Shown one piece after another: positions 11,936 through 24,600 of a stretch of DNA of 64,000 bases (position 1 is its first letter; every line of letters starts with the position of its first letter). The stretch lies in assembly GCA_947247005.1 (NCBI GenBank), contig OX365950.1, positions 7,080,720 to 7,144,719 of the forward strand, written 5' to 3'. A program made the position numbers and the translations under genes. Source of the stretch: Spisula solida (lineage: Eukaryota > Mollusca > Bivalvia > Venerida > Mactridae). A model generated the notes under the pieces. It was given only the letters and a program-made list of their open reading frames with translations. It was not told the DNA's origin and ran no database searches.

Positions 11936-14417
11936 AGGGCTATGTTAATCTGTTTGCACTTTTACTAAAAGCTTTAAATGACAGTTGACATGTCAGAGTT
12001 TAATATCAGGATGGACCGACACACGCAAAAGAGGACCCAAGCACACTTTGGATATATCAGTTTACAGGAGTAGGGGATCATTACAGCCAATCTAGAACAG
12101 GAAGCAATCTGGTGACCAGTTAGATTGTGTTAGCAATGGTCACACTGATAGTATTGTTATATTGTCAATCACAACTGAATAAACCCTGCTTCATTTGTTT
12201 GCCTATGGTTTCTATGCATCATGTTCTGCCTAAATATCATTGTCAATTGCTCCAGACTGGATGGCTAAATGTCAATGTTGTTATTGTTATTAGAAGTGCT
12301 TTTAAGGGGCTGTAAGATAGTTGTAAATAAATCTTAAATGAAATACTGAAATGAAAGTAGTGGAATAGGTATTTTTACTCTGCATGGATTTGTACAAATG
12401 ATGCCCCTAGACCATCTTAAGTGCCATACACTTTGGACTGCAATCAGCACAGATTAGCCTTCAAACTGCTTCCCTTTCATAAAAACTTACAACTTGATAT
12501 AGCTCAGAGAATTTGACAAGATCCTGACCTTTATGTATGAATATATTACAAGATTCTGGTGTTGAATATAAACATTTCCTTTAGATTTGTGTTGGTATTA
12601 CATCTCGAGCATCTTCGTGATACTTTCGATTTTTGAAAACATACAACCGGGATTGTAAATAAATTAAATATAGGCAATATATCAGCTGTTAAATTATGCT
12701 AATAGAAGGTCGAGAGTCGTGTCAAATTCTCCGGACTATATTGAACTTGACAAAACAACAAAATATATATATCATAAAATTTCTATCTGAATTAAAATGT
12801 CTAGAAAACATGATATGTTTTGCCTGTTACAGCTGAAAGTTAATGAAGAGTAAATGGTTAAATAATGCACTGAGGCTTTCTGGTAATACATTTAATGAAC
12901 AAGAACATTAATTCCAATGTTATAAAAGAACATCAATGACAAATTTAATATCAATATCAGACCCGTGCTCAGACCTCTGGGCATTTATGCAAGAGAAATA
13001 CAAACAATTAAAACCAGCATAATATGCTAATTATTTATGCGCTACGAATATTTGATAAAAATAATGATGTAAAGTAATGAGTAAGACAAATGGGAAGTCT
13101 ATTCGTGGAGAGGAACATTGCCTTGGGATATTTATATGATGGTTATAGCAGATCTTCAAGATAAGAAAAGTATGTATCATTTGCAGGGGACCAGAACTAA
13201 ACAAGTACAATATTAGACGGTTGTTTTAACTAACTATAATAATTATCTATAAAACATGTATAACCCAAACTACATTATAGGTACAATTATCTGACTTATC
13301 ATATCTTAGATAACTATATAGATACTGTTTCAGTTCTATCAGAACACGGGAAAGTCACATACAGTAAGTTCTAAAGACAATGAGTGCAAGTAATACTGCT
13401 AAATCAAAAGGACAATAACATATAGTTGCAGGATTATTGGAGGTGAGTAATATTGCTCCCGTCCACTTGGTTTGAATTTTTACCTTAGGCGACCAGTGTA
13501 ATGTACTCTATTCAGAGGTTAACACTCCTCCAAGCACAATCTAATTTTATCACTTGTCTACTTTAATATTTAACTCATATGATAAAATTAGATTTTGCTT
13601 GGAGGAGCTATAAGTGTCTTAATAGGTCTAAATAGGCTATGATCTGATCATGACAGCCTATGGTTTTTACAACTTCTACAAGTTGGTCATCAGAGAGAAA
13701 GAAAAAAAAGTTATGCATAAGATTATATTTATTCATCATGTAGTTTATTTGCATGAAGTTCCAGGAAAAACTTCCCAAACGGTGTATGTTAAAATTGCAC
13801 TTTTTTGTCAGCTGCTAGCAAAAGAGCAAAGTATGTGTACTGAAGTACAGTTTTTATAGTTTTATGAATGCAGGAAAGCTTAGAAACATCAACTGTTCAA
13901 CATAAAATTACGACTGTAAAATCAGGTTGTAAAAAATGACCAACAGATTGATGAAATAACCAAAGATCTTAAAATACATGTTTTTTAGATCTTTGAAAAA
14001 GCCAACCAATTCAGTTCAGTTACATAATGACTAATATGATAAAAAGACCCATGGAAATAATTTTAAACACCAGGTATTACATAACTTACTAGGAATATCA
14101 TTAACCCACCTTTAAAGCTCTCTAATACTTAATTTGGTGAGGGTTGTCCCAGAAATCCAGCAATAAGCCTACCACTGACTATTTATGTAATCCATGCAAT
14201 AAAACAAGATTATTGGCATCAATTTGTATCATCTAGGTTCTCTCTCCAGAGATTTATCAGAAGAAATATGAACAACACATCCATAAAACCATAGAGCATC
14301 ATATTATAATATTATTCAATCATAAAGTCATCAGGCTTTTTAAATTTTATAAGTTAGCCGTTCATGAGTTAATGCGTTTTTCATACTACCGAATGTGGAG
14401 GTCTACATGAATTCACC
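11936..14417. other. No gene seen between the dispersed repeat and the CACTA element
   Basis: AT-rich sequence with short ORFs only (for example 12127-12315 and 13650-13859), none with recognisable domains. The one structured object is the hairpin at 13525-13607. Confidence 0.55.
13525..13607. repeat. Long perfect-type hairpin, 28-bp stem
   Basis: The arms 13525-13552 (begins CTCCTCCAAGCACAATCTAA) and 13580-13607 (ends TTGCTTGGAGGAG) are reverse complements with a single mismatch, separated by a 27-nt loop. It could be the core of a tiny MITE, a fold-back remnant, or a small-RNA hairpin of precursor-microRNA size. No expression evidence is available from sequence alone. Confidence 0.7.
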
Positions 14418-14420
14418 AGA
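14418..14420. repeat. Left target-site duplication (AGA) of the CACTA element
   Basis: The three bases just outside the left terminus are AGA. The three bases just outside the right terminus (31317-31319) are also AGA. Three-base duplications are the rule for CACTA-superfamily insertions. Confidence 0.85.
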
Positions 14421-14442
14421 CACTACTGCATGCACAAGCCAT
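14421..14442 (+). repeat. Left terminal inverted repeat of the CACTA element
   Basis: The sequence starts CACTACTGCATGCACAAGCC. The match with the inverted right end is perfect for 22 bp and continues with one mismatch for a further four bases. Confidence 0.92.
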
Positions 14443-15065
14443 GAAATATGTATTAAATTCCTGTTAAATGCCCATGAAAACTGAAAAAACCATTAATTTA
14501 CCCCATTAATTCTCGTAACAACTTATTTAACAGGTTTAACAAGTTTAATGGGTATCCCATTAAAATACCATGAAAAATCTCATTCATGGCTTTGAAAGTG
14601 CCTTTAAACAAATGTTATTTCGACCTGAAAATTTAAGGCCCAGGAAAAAGCCATGAAAATTTGTAAGTTTCATTTTTAACAGTCATATTAATGGCAGTTA
14701 AATTACATTTCATGGCCATGAATACAAAAATGTATGATTGAAGTAAATTTAATGGCAGTTAAATTACATTTCATGGCCATGAATACAAAAATGTATGATT
14801 GAAGTAAATTTAATGGCAGTTAAATTACATTTCATGGCCATGAATACAAAAAATTATTATCAAAGTAAAATTAATGGCAATTAAATTACATTTCATGGCC
14901 ATGAATACAAAAATTTATGATCGAAGTAAAATTAATGGCAGTTACAATTTATTTCATGCCCATTAAAGTCAAATATGCTATTTATGTACACCATGAAAAT
15001 ATTGAAAGGACATCATTTAAGACCATTAAATGACATTTAACGGGCATGAACAGATAAAAGGAGGT
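14443..15065. repeat. Left subterminal repeat zone, with a 61-bp tandem array
   Basis: About ten TTAATGG/CCATTAA and more than ten TTCATGG/CCATGAA motifs occur in both orientations. At 14690-14994 they are organised in a 61-bp tandem unit (starts at 14690, 14751, 14812, 14873 and, partially, 14934) whose core is TTTCATGGCCATGAATACAA. In plant CACTA elements, subterminal repeats bind the accessory protein (TNPA); a similar binding role here is inference. Confidence 0.8.
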
Positions 15066-15139
15066 ATATAGGGACAATCAAATGACATTCCATTTCAATT
15101 CTAATAACCAATTATTTTAATGTCCATCAAATAACCTGT

Positions 15140-15540
15140 CAGGGGGAGACTGGTTTAAGTTACTATAACTCATACAAGTTACTTTCTTCCATAATTTCCT
15201 TCAGAAATTATTCCTACAGAATATTTTTATTGTAAATATATTCATATTTCAGTTATTTTCAGTTCAAAGGACCTGCATACAAGTTTTCCGACAATGCGAA
15301 AAAAATTAACAGACTTTTATATCAAGTTGGTGTTTTTTGACATTCAGGAAAATTCTTGTTTTTGTGTAAATGGGGTTCAAAAATATTTGAACTAGAGAGC
15401 TCACAAATAAGTTTCAATTGAAAACTAAATTTGAAATAACTTTATACAGTTATCAATTTGAATTTATATGAAACTTGAATTAATTGACTGAAAGATACTG
15501 AAGTACATTAAAAAGTAACTTAAATCAGTCTCACCACTGA
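15140..15540. mobile_element. MITE with GAGACTG(R)TTTAAGTTACT ends
   Basis: The left end (GGGGAGACTGGTTTAAGTTA at about 15143) and the inverted right end (GGTGAGACTGATTTAAGTTA at about 15535) form terminal inverted repeats of about 25 bp with few differences. The interior is AT-rich and non-coding. It sits inside the CACTA element just beyond the transposase stop codon (15580), so the transposase transcript probably ends within it. No clear target duplication was found. Confidence 0.7.
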
Positions 15541-15579
15541 CTCATAATAGGTAAAACAGTTCATCTAGTATTGCATACT

Positions 15580-18349
15580 TTAAACCACGGGTATTTTTCC
15601 ACTGTTCAGAAACCAAAGTAAATGTTTAGGTGTTGTCTCCTCTGCAGTCACTAATGGCTTAGATAACTTATTTACTTTGATATAGGAACACTTCCTTTTA
15701 TCACCACAATTCAAGTCTGTAAACCAGAGATGTGTGTCATTATCAAACTGAACACTATCAAACCATTCAACAAAGGCATAACAATTCTTCTCAGTTTCTA
15801 AGTGACTTTCTGAAACATGCTCAACAAAGTAACAGATCCTTCCAAATTCTAAAAATGTCCCAATGTCTAATTTTTGTCCTGGTGCACCTCTTACAAATTC
15901 ACTGCACACGAAAGATGAAACTGTTTTAGCCGTTTCTTTTTCATACAACTTTGAAGTAAAAACAGTTCCTCGTTTTGTAACTGGGTGGATTTCTGTATGA
16001 TACAGGTACTTATTTATTTCACAGCTATCACAAGATGGGCCTTCAAGTTGTTTATGTATTGACCGAAGGTCTCTGTTTCTCAAATGAATTAATCGTCTTT
16101 TATCTGCGCCATTAGATTTTGACACTTTTACACTGGAATTTTCCAAGTTGTTGCCTTGATCCTCTTGGATAACTGTGTCTGTTGCTACTGCATTTGTAAC
16201 ATTTGGTATGCGGCCTGAAGACACCATGAAATTACACCAGTCATGTATTATGAATGTCTCAATAACTGTGGACTCCGGATACCTCATGTTAAGCGCTCTT
16301 TTGCAGATCCACGAGTTGAACCTTTCGAACACATACATCCATGTTCCGTATACTGGACCGTATCTTCTAATTCCATCAGGAATGTGGTGAAGAATATGCG
16401 TAGTAATGTTTGCAAGAGACAGAGGAAAGTCTCTTTCAAGTACGGCTTATGCTCTGTTCAGGTCCACCTCAATCTGATCAATATCTTCAACTGATACATG
16501 CTCATGGCAAAGATTGGTAAGATTGTCAAGAACTATAAACAGTGTTTTTCGACATCTTTCGGACAATGTGTTTTTGAGACAAAATTTTAAGATACCCTGT
16601 GTTGCTATTTGCTTCCAATCGTGTGATTTCAAACTTCCCGGTTTGCTGATAAATGGCGAGGGTTTCAATCCAAAATCTATTGGAACATGTATACTGTTAG
16701 CTCTTCTGTCTGCCTCACTAAGCTCATCTTTTGTTAACATAAATGGCAATGTTGATTCATTTGATTGCGACTTTCCAAGCCTTGGCTTTTTGCTTTTTGC
16801 CTGACCATCGGCCAAAACTGTTGTATCCAGTGAAGAAGATCTTTGCAAGTTGTGTAGGCGACCCATCACCTTCTCGGCACTAACTATTTTATTAATGTCA
16901 ACATAATTACCTGTGACAACTTTCATTATGTTTTGAATAACATCTTTCACTGTGTGGCAACAGTCTGGTAGGCTTTCATTAACACGATCATGTCCAGGTA
17001 ACTTACAAACAGAATAACTCTGTTTACACCCAGTGGCAGATGCAACTAGTTGCGCTTGTGTCTTATTCTTTGCATTTTCATATGCTTCGCGATAAGAATG
17101 TTCCTTAACAAATACTCGCTTTTTTGGTCTTTCAGAAATGTCTCCTGACTTTGAAGCAAACATTGTTTCATCAAGACGTAGTGGGTCTTCTTTTTCTAAA
17201 TATGACCTGTTTGAAAAGTAAACAACTTTGCTTAAGTGTTTGTTATATTCTCCTCGTACATAACACCAGTGACAGCCTAATAAGCTACCACTTCCATGCT
17301 GGTTAAACAGTTTTGAGAGGCCTGGATAATCCAAAACATATAATAGAAGCTTCAACTTTACATCAACTGGAGCATTGGCATATGCACTATAAGCTTTGGT
17401 CTGGGTAAGAAAAATCAGTTCATCTACTAATATTTCCATATATGGGCTCACGTTTGAAGACTCTGACTTCTCCTTACCAGGTATAATACCAACAAGGTTT
17501 ATATTTCCAAATGCATTTCTGATATGTCTTGGAAAATTTAAAATAGTTAACATAATTGGTGTCATAGAATAAATAGCCCCAATGTTATGAAATGGATTCA
17601 CACCATCTAGTTCTAACGCAAAAGAAATGCCCATTTTATCCCCCCCAAAGTAACCATTTTCCGAATATAGTTCTTTCCATGAAGCTGAATGGTGAACATC
17701 CCACATCTCATCTCCATCATAATCACTACCAGGATGAGACATAACTAGCTGTGCAAGATTAACTTCACCATACAATCTGGCAAGTCTAGGGCCAATTGGA
17801 ATATATGTGAATCTTCTTCTTGAAACAGGCCTTTTAGTTTTACTGGAAGAATTTGTATTATATCTGTTTTCACCACAAACAGGGCACTGTAGCATGTCAG
17901 CACATTGTAATGTACCACTATTTCTAAATATAACACACTCGTTTACACAAACATCAAATACCACTTTTTTAACGACATATGGATCTAAAAGTTTTCTTGC
18001 TTCATAATAAGAAGACGGCAAAGTATTAGTTACATCACCATGAGTAACTTTCTGTACTTGAATGTTATGGGTAAATGCTGCCTTGCTTATTGCGGGGTGT
18101 GCAACAAACATGGAAAAGTTCAAAGCCAGCCATTGTAGAACTGTCGTGGTTGAGTTTGGTAAAGTTTGGATTGCTGGACCCTCTTCATATATGCTTTTAT
18201 CATAACAGAATGACCATGGACGGTCAGAACTAGATGCTGAATCACTTGAACTTTCGATGTCAGACATGCTTTCACATTCCTCACTTTCATCTGTGCTTGA
18301 AATGTCACTACCTGATGTATTTTCACAAGTGGTATGTTCATCTTCAGAA
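15580..18349 (-). CDS. Transposase exon 2 (catalytic and C-terminal domains)
   Basis: The acceptor is a strong pyrimidine tract ending TTTTTTTCAG at 18350. The exon then runs 2770 bases in one frame, interrupted only by TAA at 16449-16447. An ATG at 18267 is internal and is not needed as a start, because the frame is open back to the acceptor. Confidence 0.88.
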
Positions 18350-20503
18350 CTGAAAAAAATATAAGTAGAATAGAAACTAGAAATGTTTTTGAAACCTTAT
18401 AAAGGATTCTAGCCTTCATATCGATGCTTCATGTCAGGTTTCATTGAAATCCGTTCAGGGATTTTGGAGATGAAGCGCAGACAAACCTTCCCTTAACAAA
18501 GGCAATTGTTGAAAGATTTAAAGGGCCTAAAATCGGCTAAAAACTAGAGCTATCACAGGAGTGATTAATCATACCCCCGCAGCACTGCCTTGACACAGGA
18601 ATAAAATAATTTGTTTAAAATTAAAAGATGGCCGCCAGTTGGCCATTTTGAATTTTGTCGAACTAAAAATAATGTCACACACTACGTACTACACATCATA
18701 AGCATCAACTGTATGAAATTTCATAGAAATTGGCCACTGTAAAAAGATTAACAAATCCAAGATGGCTGCCAGTCGGGCCATCTTGAATTGCAGTGGCAAA
18801 AAATAAGTAACACACTACTACGTATCATCGCATGACTATTTATGCCTTTTAACCTTTGACCTCCATGTGTGACCTTGACCTTTGAGCTAGGGACCTGGGT
18901 CTTGCGCATGACACACTGTCTTGATGTGGTGAACATTTGTACTAAGTAATTTTAAAATCCAGTAAGAAATGACAAAGTTACAGAGCTGACACGATTTGCA
19001 TGACTATATAACCTTTGACCTCTAAGTGTGACCTTTGAGCTAGGACCCTGGGTCTTGCGCATGACACATCGTCTTGATGTGGTGAAAATTTATACCAAGT
19101 AATTCTAAAATCCAGTAAGAAATGACAAAGTTACAGAGCAGACACGATTTAACAGACCAACATGGTGACTCCAGTATACCCCCTTCAAACTTTGTTTGTG
19201 GGGTATAATAACCCGATAAGAATGCGAAAATGACGTGCACAACTATCCTTCAAATTGATATTTCATACCAAGTTGCACTGAATTCTGTCAAGGTTTTTTA
19301 AATGAAGCACACACAAAACTTATGTGGCCTCATTTTTCGCTAATTCAAGGGCCGTAACTCTGGTAATACTGGTCTGCTCTAGTCCATTATCAAACTCCTC
19401 CGAGATATTACAGCCATATATATAATCTCTGCTACTGCAAGTTTGGTGATAATTGGTCAATAAATGTGGCCTCAATTGTATAAACAAGCTGAAATATAAC
19501 ATTTTTGCTAATTCAAGGGACATAACTCTGATATTACTTGTCCAACCTTGCCCATTATCGAACTTGTCTGAGATCTTATGGACACATACAATTATTGCAG
19601 GTTTAGTTCCAATTTTTGGTCAATAAATGTGGCCTCTATTGTGTAAACAATGTGAAATATAGCATTTTTCACTAATTCAAGGGCCGTTACTCTAGTATAT
19701 ACAATACTGGTCAGATCTAGTCCAGTAAAGAACTCGTCCAACATCTGATGGTCATATACAATCTCTACAAGTTGATTCTCTGCTCGAGAAATGTGGTATA
19801 TATTGTGTAAACACTTAAATTGTGGACGTACGGACGCATGCACACACGACAAACATCAGGCGATCACTATAACTCACCTTAGCACTTCGTGCTCAGGGTA
19901 AAGTGCTCAGGAGAGCTAAAAAGCCATGCATACTTAATGTGAGAGAAAGCATTCGATAACAAGATATTTTTCGCTCACATGTGCCGTTATTAACCGTTTT
20001 ACTTATCCTGGGCCCCGACAAATTCTATTTTTAAGAATTCACATGTAACTAAAATTTCGGAGAAAGTAGATGTACAAATAGGATAATGATGATAGTTTAT
20101 TATGATACTGTATGGAGTGTATCCCAACAAACAGCAGCTATTGTTGTAAAACTAGACATAGAATTAAAATGCAATGATGCTTAGAAGTCAATTATAAGCG
20201 TTCTTTTTTCCATATTGGGTCCAAGAAGTATGTATTAGTCCCTTTAAGTTCATAAATCTGTTTAAAGATATACCTGCTTTCGATGGCTGGGCTATCAGTC
20301 TTGGGTTCAAGTATAGATGGATCCGAATCATGCTGCTGCGTACATGTGAATAATGTTCCTGATTCTGTTTCCGAGCTATATTCATCTACGTCAGCAGGAA
20401 CAAAAATGCCATACATGAGTTCGTGTCGTCTCCTAATGTGCCTTTGAACAGGTTCACCAACATTTTTGCACATTTGGCAAATACAGTTCTTTAAGGACGA
20501 CAT
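15580..20503 (-). CDS. Tnp2-type CACTA transposase gene, two exons, one internal stop
   Basis: The enzyme would cut and join the element's ends in the nucleus. Joining 20503-20274 to 18349-15580 gives exactly 1000 codons including the final stop. Residues 9-27 form a C-x2-C-x9-H-x4-H zinc finger. A Ser/acidic linker follows. A CPVC motif lies near residue 232. The Tnp2 core has DGVNPF (Asp about 325), IIPG, DYPG (Asp about 417), a GCHWC knuckle and the DCCHTVKDV block that matches the conserved His-Lys-Asn region of the family. LKSHD near residue 650 marks the DUF4218-like domain. After the stop codon, GPVYGTWMYVFERF continues that same domain, and a DUF4216-like segment lies near the C-terminus. 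The stop at codon 711 (16447-16449) therefore interrupts a conserved domain and is a mutation, not a natural end. Gene identity is secure; the catalytic residue assignments are tentative. Confidence 0.9.
16447..16449 (-). other. Premature TAA inside the transposase DUF4218-like domain
   Basis: The codon follows VDLNRA and precedes AVLERDFP, a segment that aligns with the usual LE-x-FPP stretch of this domain. Neighbouring codons on both sides are in frame and conserved, so no intron is needed to explain the gap. One base change from a sense codon such as CAA, GAA or AAA would produce it. An assembly error or stop readthrough are alternatives. Confidence 0.85.
18546..19212 (+). mobile_element. 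AGCTATCAC...ATACCCCC dispersed element
   Basis: It starts AGAGCTATCAC followed by ATCATACCCCC and ends at TTTGTGGGGTATAATAA. The interior has diverged internal duplications (GGCCATCTTGAATTG-type blocks and two copies of the CTTTGAGCTAGGACCTGGGT-like segment). A second family member, in opposite orientation, lies at 26865-28043. It is non-coding. Confidence 0.7.
19220..19920 (+). mobile_element. AGCTCACC-family dispersed element
   Basis: The right end reads ATCACTATAACTCACCTTAG, then CACTTCGTGCTCAGG and GAGAGCTAAAA. The interior holds about three diverged copies of a unit near 170 bp built on GCTAATTCAAGGGCCGTAAC. Fragments of the same end type lie at 5975-5992 and 21148-21191. The left boundary is uncertain. 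Confidence 0.6.
20274..20503 (-). CDS. Transposase exon 1 (zinc finger)
   Basis: The start is the ATG at 20503; the upstream TTG in the same frame is not used. The exon ends AAAGCAG before a GTATAT donor at 20273-20272 and leaves a two-base codon remainder, which the first base of exon 2 completes to Ser. The C2H2-type finger followed by an Arg-rich helix (HIRRRH) suggests DNA binding. Confidence 0.85.
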
Positions 20504-21560
20504 GCCCAATCACTGTTCGCACTAAATTGTTTTCAGTATGTTCCTCTCAACTGGTTAAAATGAGCTGGCAGTTACTAAACAAAATCTGAAATATAAAATG
20601 TATCATTGCAGGGCTCTACAAATCTTATAGTCCGACGTCCTGGACAGCTCTAAATCACTTTCGGACCGCTGACAATGCGCTAAAAAAGTAAAATTTAGTC
20701 CCGGACAACTCTATAATTTCAAATGCCGAAAAAATCGGACAGCTGACCAAAAATTTGTATAATCAACATCACTTAATTTATTACGAACTACGTCCGAGAT
20801 TTGGCTCTGTATACAGAAATTTATGACTTCAGGCGTGTATAGGCCTTCAGGAAATGGAAATAAACAATAAACACCAGTCGTCGGATCAACAGCCATATAT
20901 CATTTCTAATTTGTGCCAATTATATAGCGGTAATCAAGCATCATACATATTCTTTGACTCAATTCATTCTCTTTTGATATTCCCTACACACTCGACTATT
21001 TCCGCAGGCATTTGTATGGTGCGGAAGTTCGAAATGAAATAATTTATTACATATTATTTTTTACAGACTTTTCTCCCTGCAGTGCAGACGTTTCTCCCAG
21101 GCCTGGTATATATACACAGTATAAAAGTTCTGCTACCCATCACAATAGCTCACCATGAACACTTTGTGGTCAGGTGATCGTGAGCTAAAGACGAACAAAT
21201 AAACTCGAACTGTTAACCGTCCGTGGTAAAACATTCTTTGGGTCGCGAAATCTGATGTTATTTGGCATCAAACTTCAATTTTGCCCATGTTTTGACAGCA
21301 TGCATAAGGAGCGCAAAAATTATTTTCTGTTGAGCAAAAGAACGTAATTCTCACAACATACCTGGTCTCTCCAATCCAAAGAAACGATAAACCGTAAAAT
21401 AAATACGACATGCGCCGGATGTTTTCATTTTAAACAGACTGGTTCTTAATTCAGTGAATTTATACCACCAATTTCTATGAACTAAGCAAAGCGCAGTCTG
21501 TTGATTTCCAATACGGCGTTTATCGTTTCCGGTGTTTTTTCGGCGCGTAAAAAAGCAGCC
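20504..21560. promoter_or_regulatory. Divergent intergenic region between the two CACTA genes
   Basis: About 1.06 kb separates the two start codons, so both promoters should lie here. TATATATA and TATAAAA motifs occur at about 21106-21125, some 440 bp upstream of the plus-strand ATG. That ATG has a strong context (GCAGCCATGGG). A possible hAT-like end (CAGGGCTCTACAAATC at about 20611), a fragment of an AGCTCACC-type repeat at about 21148-21191 and a 61-codon minus-strand ORF (20711-20896) also occur here. Exact promoter positions are not determinable from sequence. Confidence 0.5.
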
Positions 21561-21627
21561 ATGGGCGAAGAGAGATTTTATACGTTCAAACAATCTTTAA
21601 CTGAGGAAGGGCGACAGTCTTTCATAG
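21561..21627 (+). CDS. Accessory gene exon 1
   Basis: Starts MGEERFYTFKQSL and ends TTCATAG before a consensus GTAAGT donor. It leaves one base, G, which joins AC of exon 2 to give Asp. The ATG has purine at -3 and G at +4. Confidence 0.8.
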
Positions 21628-24600
21628 GTAAGTTCGACGATTTTGGTGTGAACTCTTGAGCGATGCCCGCATTTATTTTCAGACTGTCCGGTTAAAGGAA
21701 AATCTTTAACGAATTATTCCCATATTTCGGACAGACGTAATTTCGGATGACAATGTGATTAGTCAGTAGTGTACTAAAAGAATTTGCGTCAATGCCGTTA
21801 CAAATCGTTATTGATTCAAATAATACTGTAATGTTGCTACATAGCTGCTTGTGATATGAAAATAGGCGTAACCTTAGACAAACTTGCTGTCTCTCTAGTT
21901 TCTGTTTAAAATTTGTGCCACTTCGAGACAGCAAGCTTGAACGGACATGCTTCAAAACCTGAACATATGGAAGACAAACAGTTGGAACAGAAACTTATAT
22001 ATAATATCTATAATATTAGAACAATATCAGCCACAGACAGTAGAGGCCTTCAAGACTGGCACCCATCCAGAAATGTCCTATTGTTAGGCCAAAACAAATT
22101 AATAGTGTGGTTCTGGTAACATGCTGAAAAAAATAGGGTAGGTAGGTAGGAAAAATATTTTATTTTTTAAAATTATTTTATTAATTTTATGCACTGGAAA
22201 ATTAATGATCCGCGGTGACTTCCAGTAAAATGCCAATAAAATGTTTAGGGTAGGGGCAAAAACATAGGGCAGGTATGGTTACTAGAACCACAATATCATT
22301 TTGTTTTGGCCTAACCACACATAGGGGCCTACATATTTATACATTAATTATAGAATAGAGTATGAATAGGTATACAGCTGTATTATTTGTTTGTTTATAT
22401 GGGTTTAACTTCACTTTTCAACAGTAATTTAGTCATATAGCGACGGTGCCTACCAAGACAATCTTGTGCTGCCACACTTGGGATACATGTTGTAGGCACC
22501 AACAAGTACCTCACCCAGTCCTGACACCGGGCTGACCAGTCGTAGAACTACACTCTAAATGCAGGGCCAAGCGAGGGAGTTACTACTTCCAATTTTTTAT
22601 CGTCTGGTTTGACATGGTAATCTGTATTATTTGTGGAATTATTGTATATGTTGGAGAGACAGAGAGGCATCTGCTACTTTCGGAAATACCGTATAGCGGG
22701 TTAATTCCACGTTAAAAAAATTCTGCGATTTGGGCCTAAAATGGGTAAATTTTATTTCTGCGACCTGGCAGAAAATCGGGAATTAATTTATGCGGTTTGC
22801 ATGAACCTGAAAGTACATAAAAATGCTCACTTCGAAGTTTTGACCCGATATGTTATAACCTAGTCAAACTTTACATAATTGTGTATGCTTGTAAAGATTA
22901 CACATCACATTCATTCATTGATACCTAACAAAGGCAATCAACCACAATCAATAGGGTTAGCACCTTTAATGTGTGAATAACACAGCATTATACGACAAAC
23001 TCGGGAGATACATGTATAGATAACGGTTTATTACCGGTATATTGAAGTATAATATCGAAGTTTAATTTTGCGCCAAAAATTACTGCTGATAGTTTAAATG
23101 TGCAGTAGATATTTCTGCGGGACAGCCTCGAACTGCAGAAATAAAAATCCGCAGAAATAACCCGCTATACGGTAATGCCGCAACATAATGTAGGTTCAAG
23201 GTCACACTTAAGAGAGTTCAAAGGTCAAATTAACAACATGGCCGGGGGTCAGTGGGAGGGGTGCAAGAGTGGTGTAAATACAGGCATACTGCTCATCGGA
23301 CAGGACAATGGTGGGGGGGGGGGCAGTAGCATTTCTCAAACACAATTCTTGTATTATATTTAATTATTCCCTGCCGAAGGGGATATGGTAATGGTAGGCG
23401 TCAGTCCGACCGACCAACCGACTCTTCTACATTTCTTATAATCTTAAGGAATTTTGACGAAACTTTCACAGAAGTACTGTTATCAGGTGCCCCAGTGCAT
23501 ATTATCAGGCTTTTGTGTTTCGACTATTTTTGTAAGAGTTATTGCCCTTGTTGATTTTATACATATACTCTTCTGTGTGCATCTCCTACATTTATCAAGG
23601 AATTTTGTCCAAACGTTCACAGAAGTACCGTTATGAGATGCCCTAGCGCATATTGTCATTTTTTTTATTTCAACCCTTTTTGACAGAATTATGGCCCTGA
23701 ATTATGATGCAGAGTCGCATCAAGCATAATCCTACCTTATAGCGTTTCCGACCATCACAGATGCAGATCAGCCCCCACAAGATTGTGACAACAATTCAAT
23801 AAAAGTAGCTTACTGATTATACTAGTGCTGAAACGATTAACCTGTTACCGTCCGTATGGTTACCGATTAACCGGTTACAACTTTTACTAACCGGTTAACC
23901 AGACTAGTTGCTTCCCTTTATAAGGTAACTATTTTGTAGCGACCATGTGTTCCTTTTATAAAAAATATCAATTTTGGAAATATTATCTGAGTTTGCGGTT
24001 TGATCATTGAAATCATTAAGTTATTTGGTTCGATCTTTATTACCGGTAACTCAATAAAATGGTTTCTAATATGGTTTTCATCACCAGTATTATACCCTAT
24101 GTAATGTTGCGTGTGTTATTACATCAGCAATCCAGCATATTAATCATATATAAAGCCGATCGTCTAGTGGTTGTATCTAATGATTAACCGGTTAGTTACC
24201 AGTTAATGATACCAGTTAATTGGTTTGTAATTTCGGCTAACCGTTTCAGCACTAGATTATACTTAGTAGTGAACAGCACGTCACCTGATAATTCGGCATT
24301 TTTTGTACACTGTCCGGCTGATATGGTTCTAGGCTGGTCTCAAACACTAAAATAAGGTACTTTTAAATAATGCCTTACCTGGCTAATTTCATGGATTTTT
24401 GTCTTATTTTCAGACAATGGCATTAACATGGAGATGCTTCAGGAGTTCTCTGAAGAAGATGTAAAGGATGTATTTCAAACCTTCAGTGATCGCTTCAAGG
24501 CCCGAAAGTTTATAGCTATCCACAAAGAGTTTGCACGTGCACCTGAACTTGATTTTTCAAAGGATCGCAGTACAGTGTCTGAACCTAGCAATGACAGTGA

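Larger units (their letters stand above)
18350..20273 (-). other. Intron of the transposase gene, filled by nested repeats
   Basis: The 1.9-kb intron has GT and AG borders on the minus strand. Two dispersed elements (18546-19212 and about 19220-19920) make up most of it. Confidence 0.8.

Noticed and set aside
20711..20896. 61-codon minus-strand ORF between the two CACTA genes
   Set aside because: Coding-like composition, but no start context, splice link or domain; possibly a remnant of another insertion.
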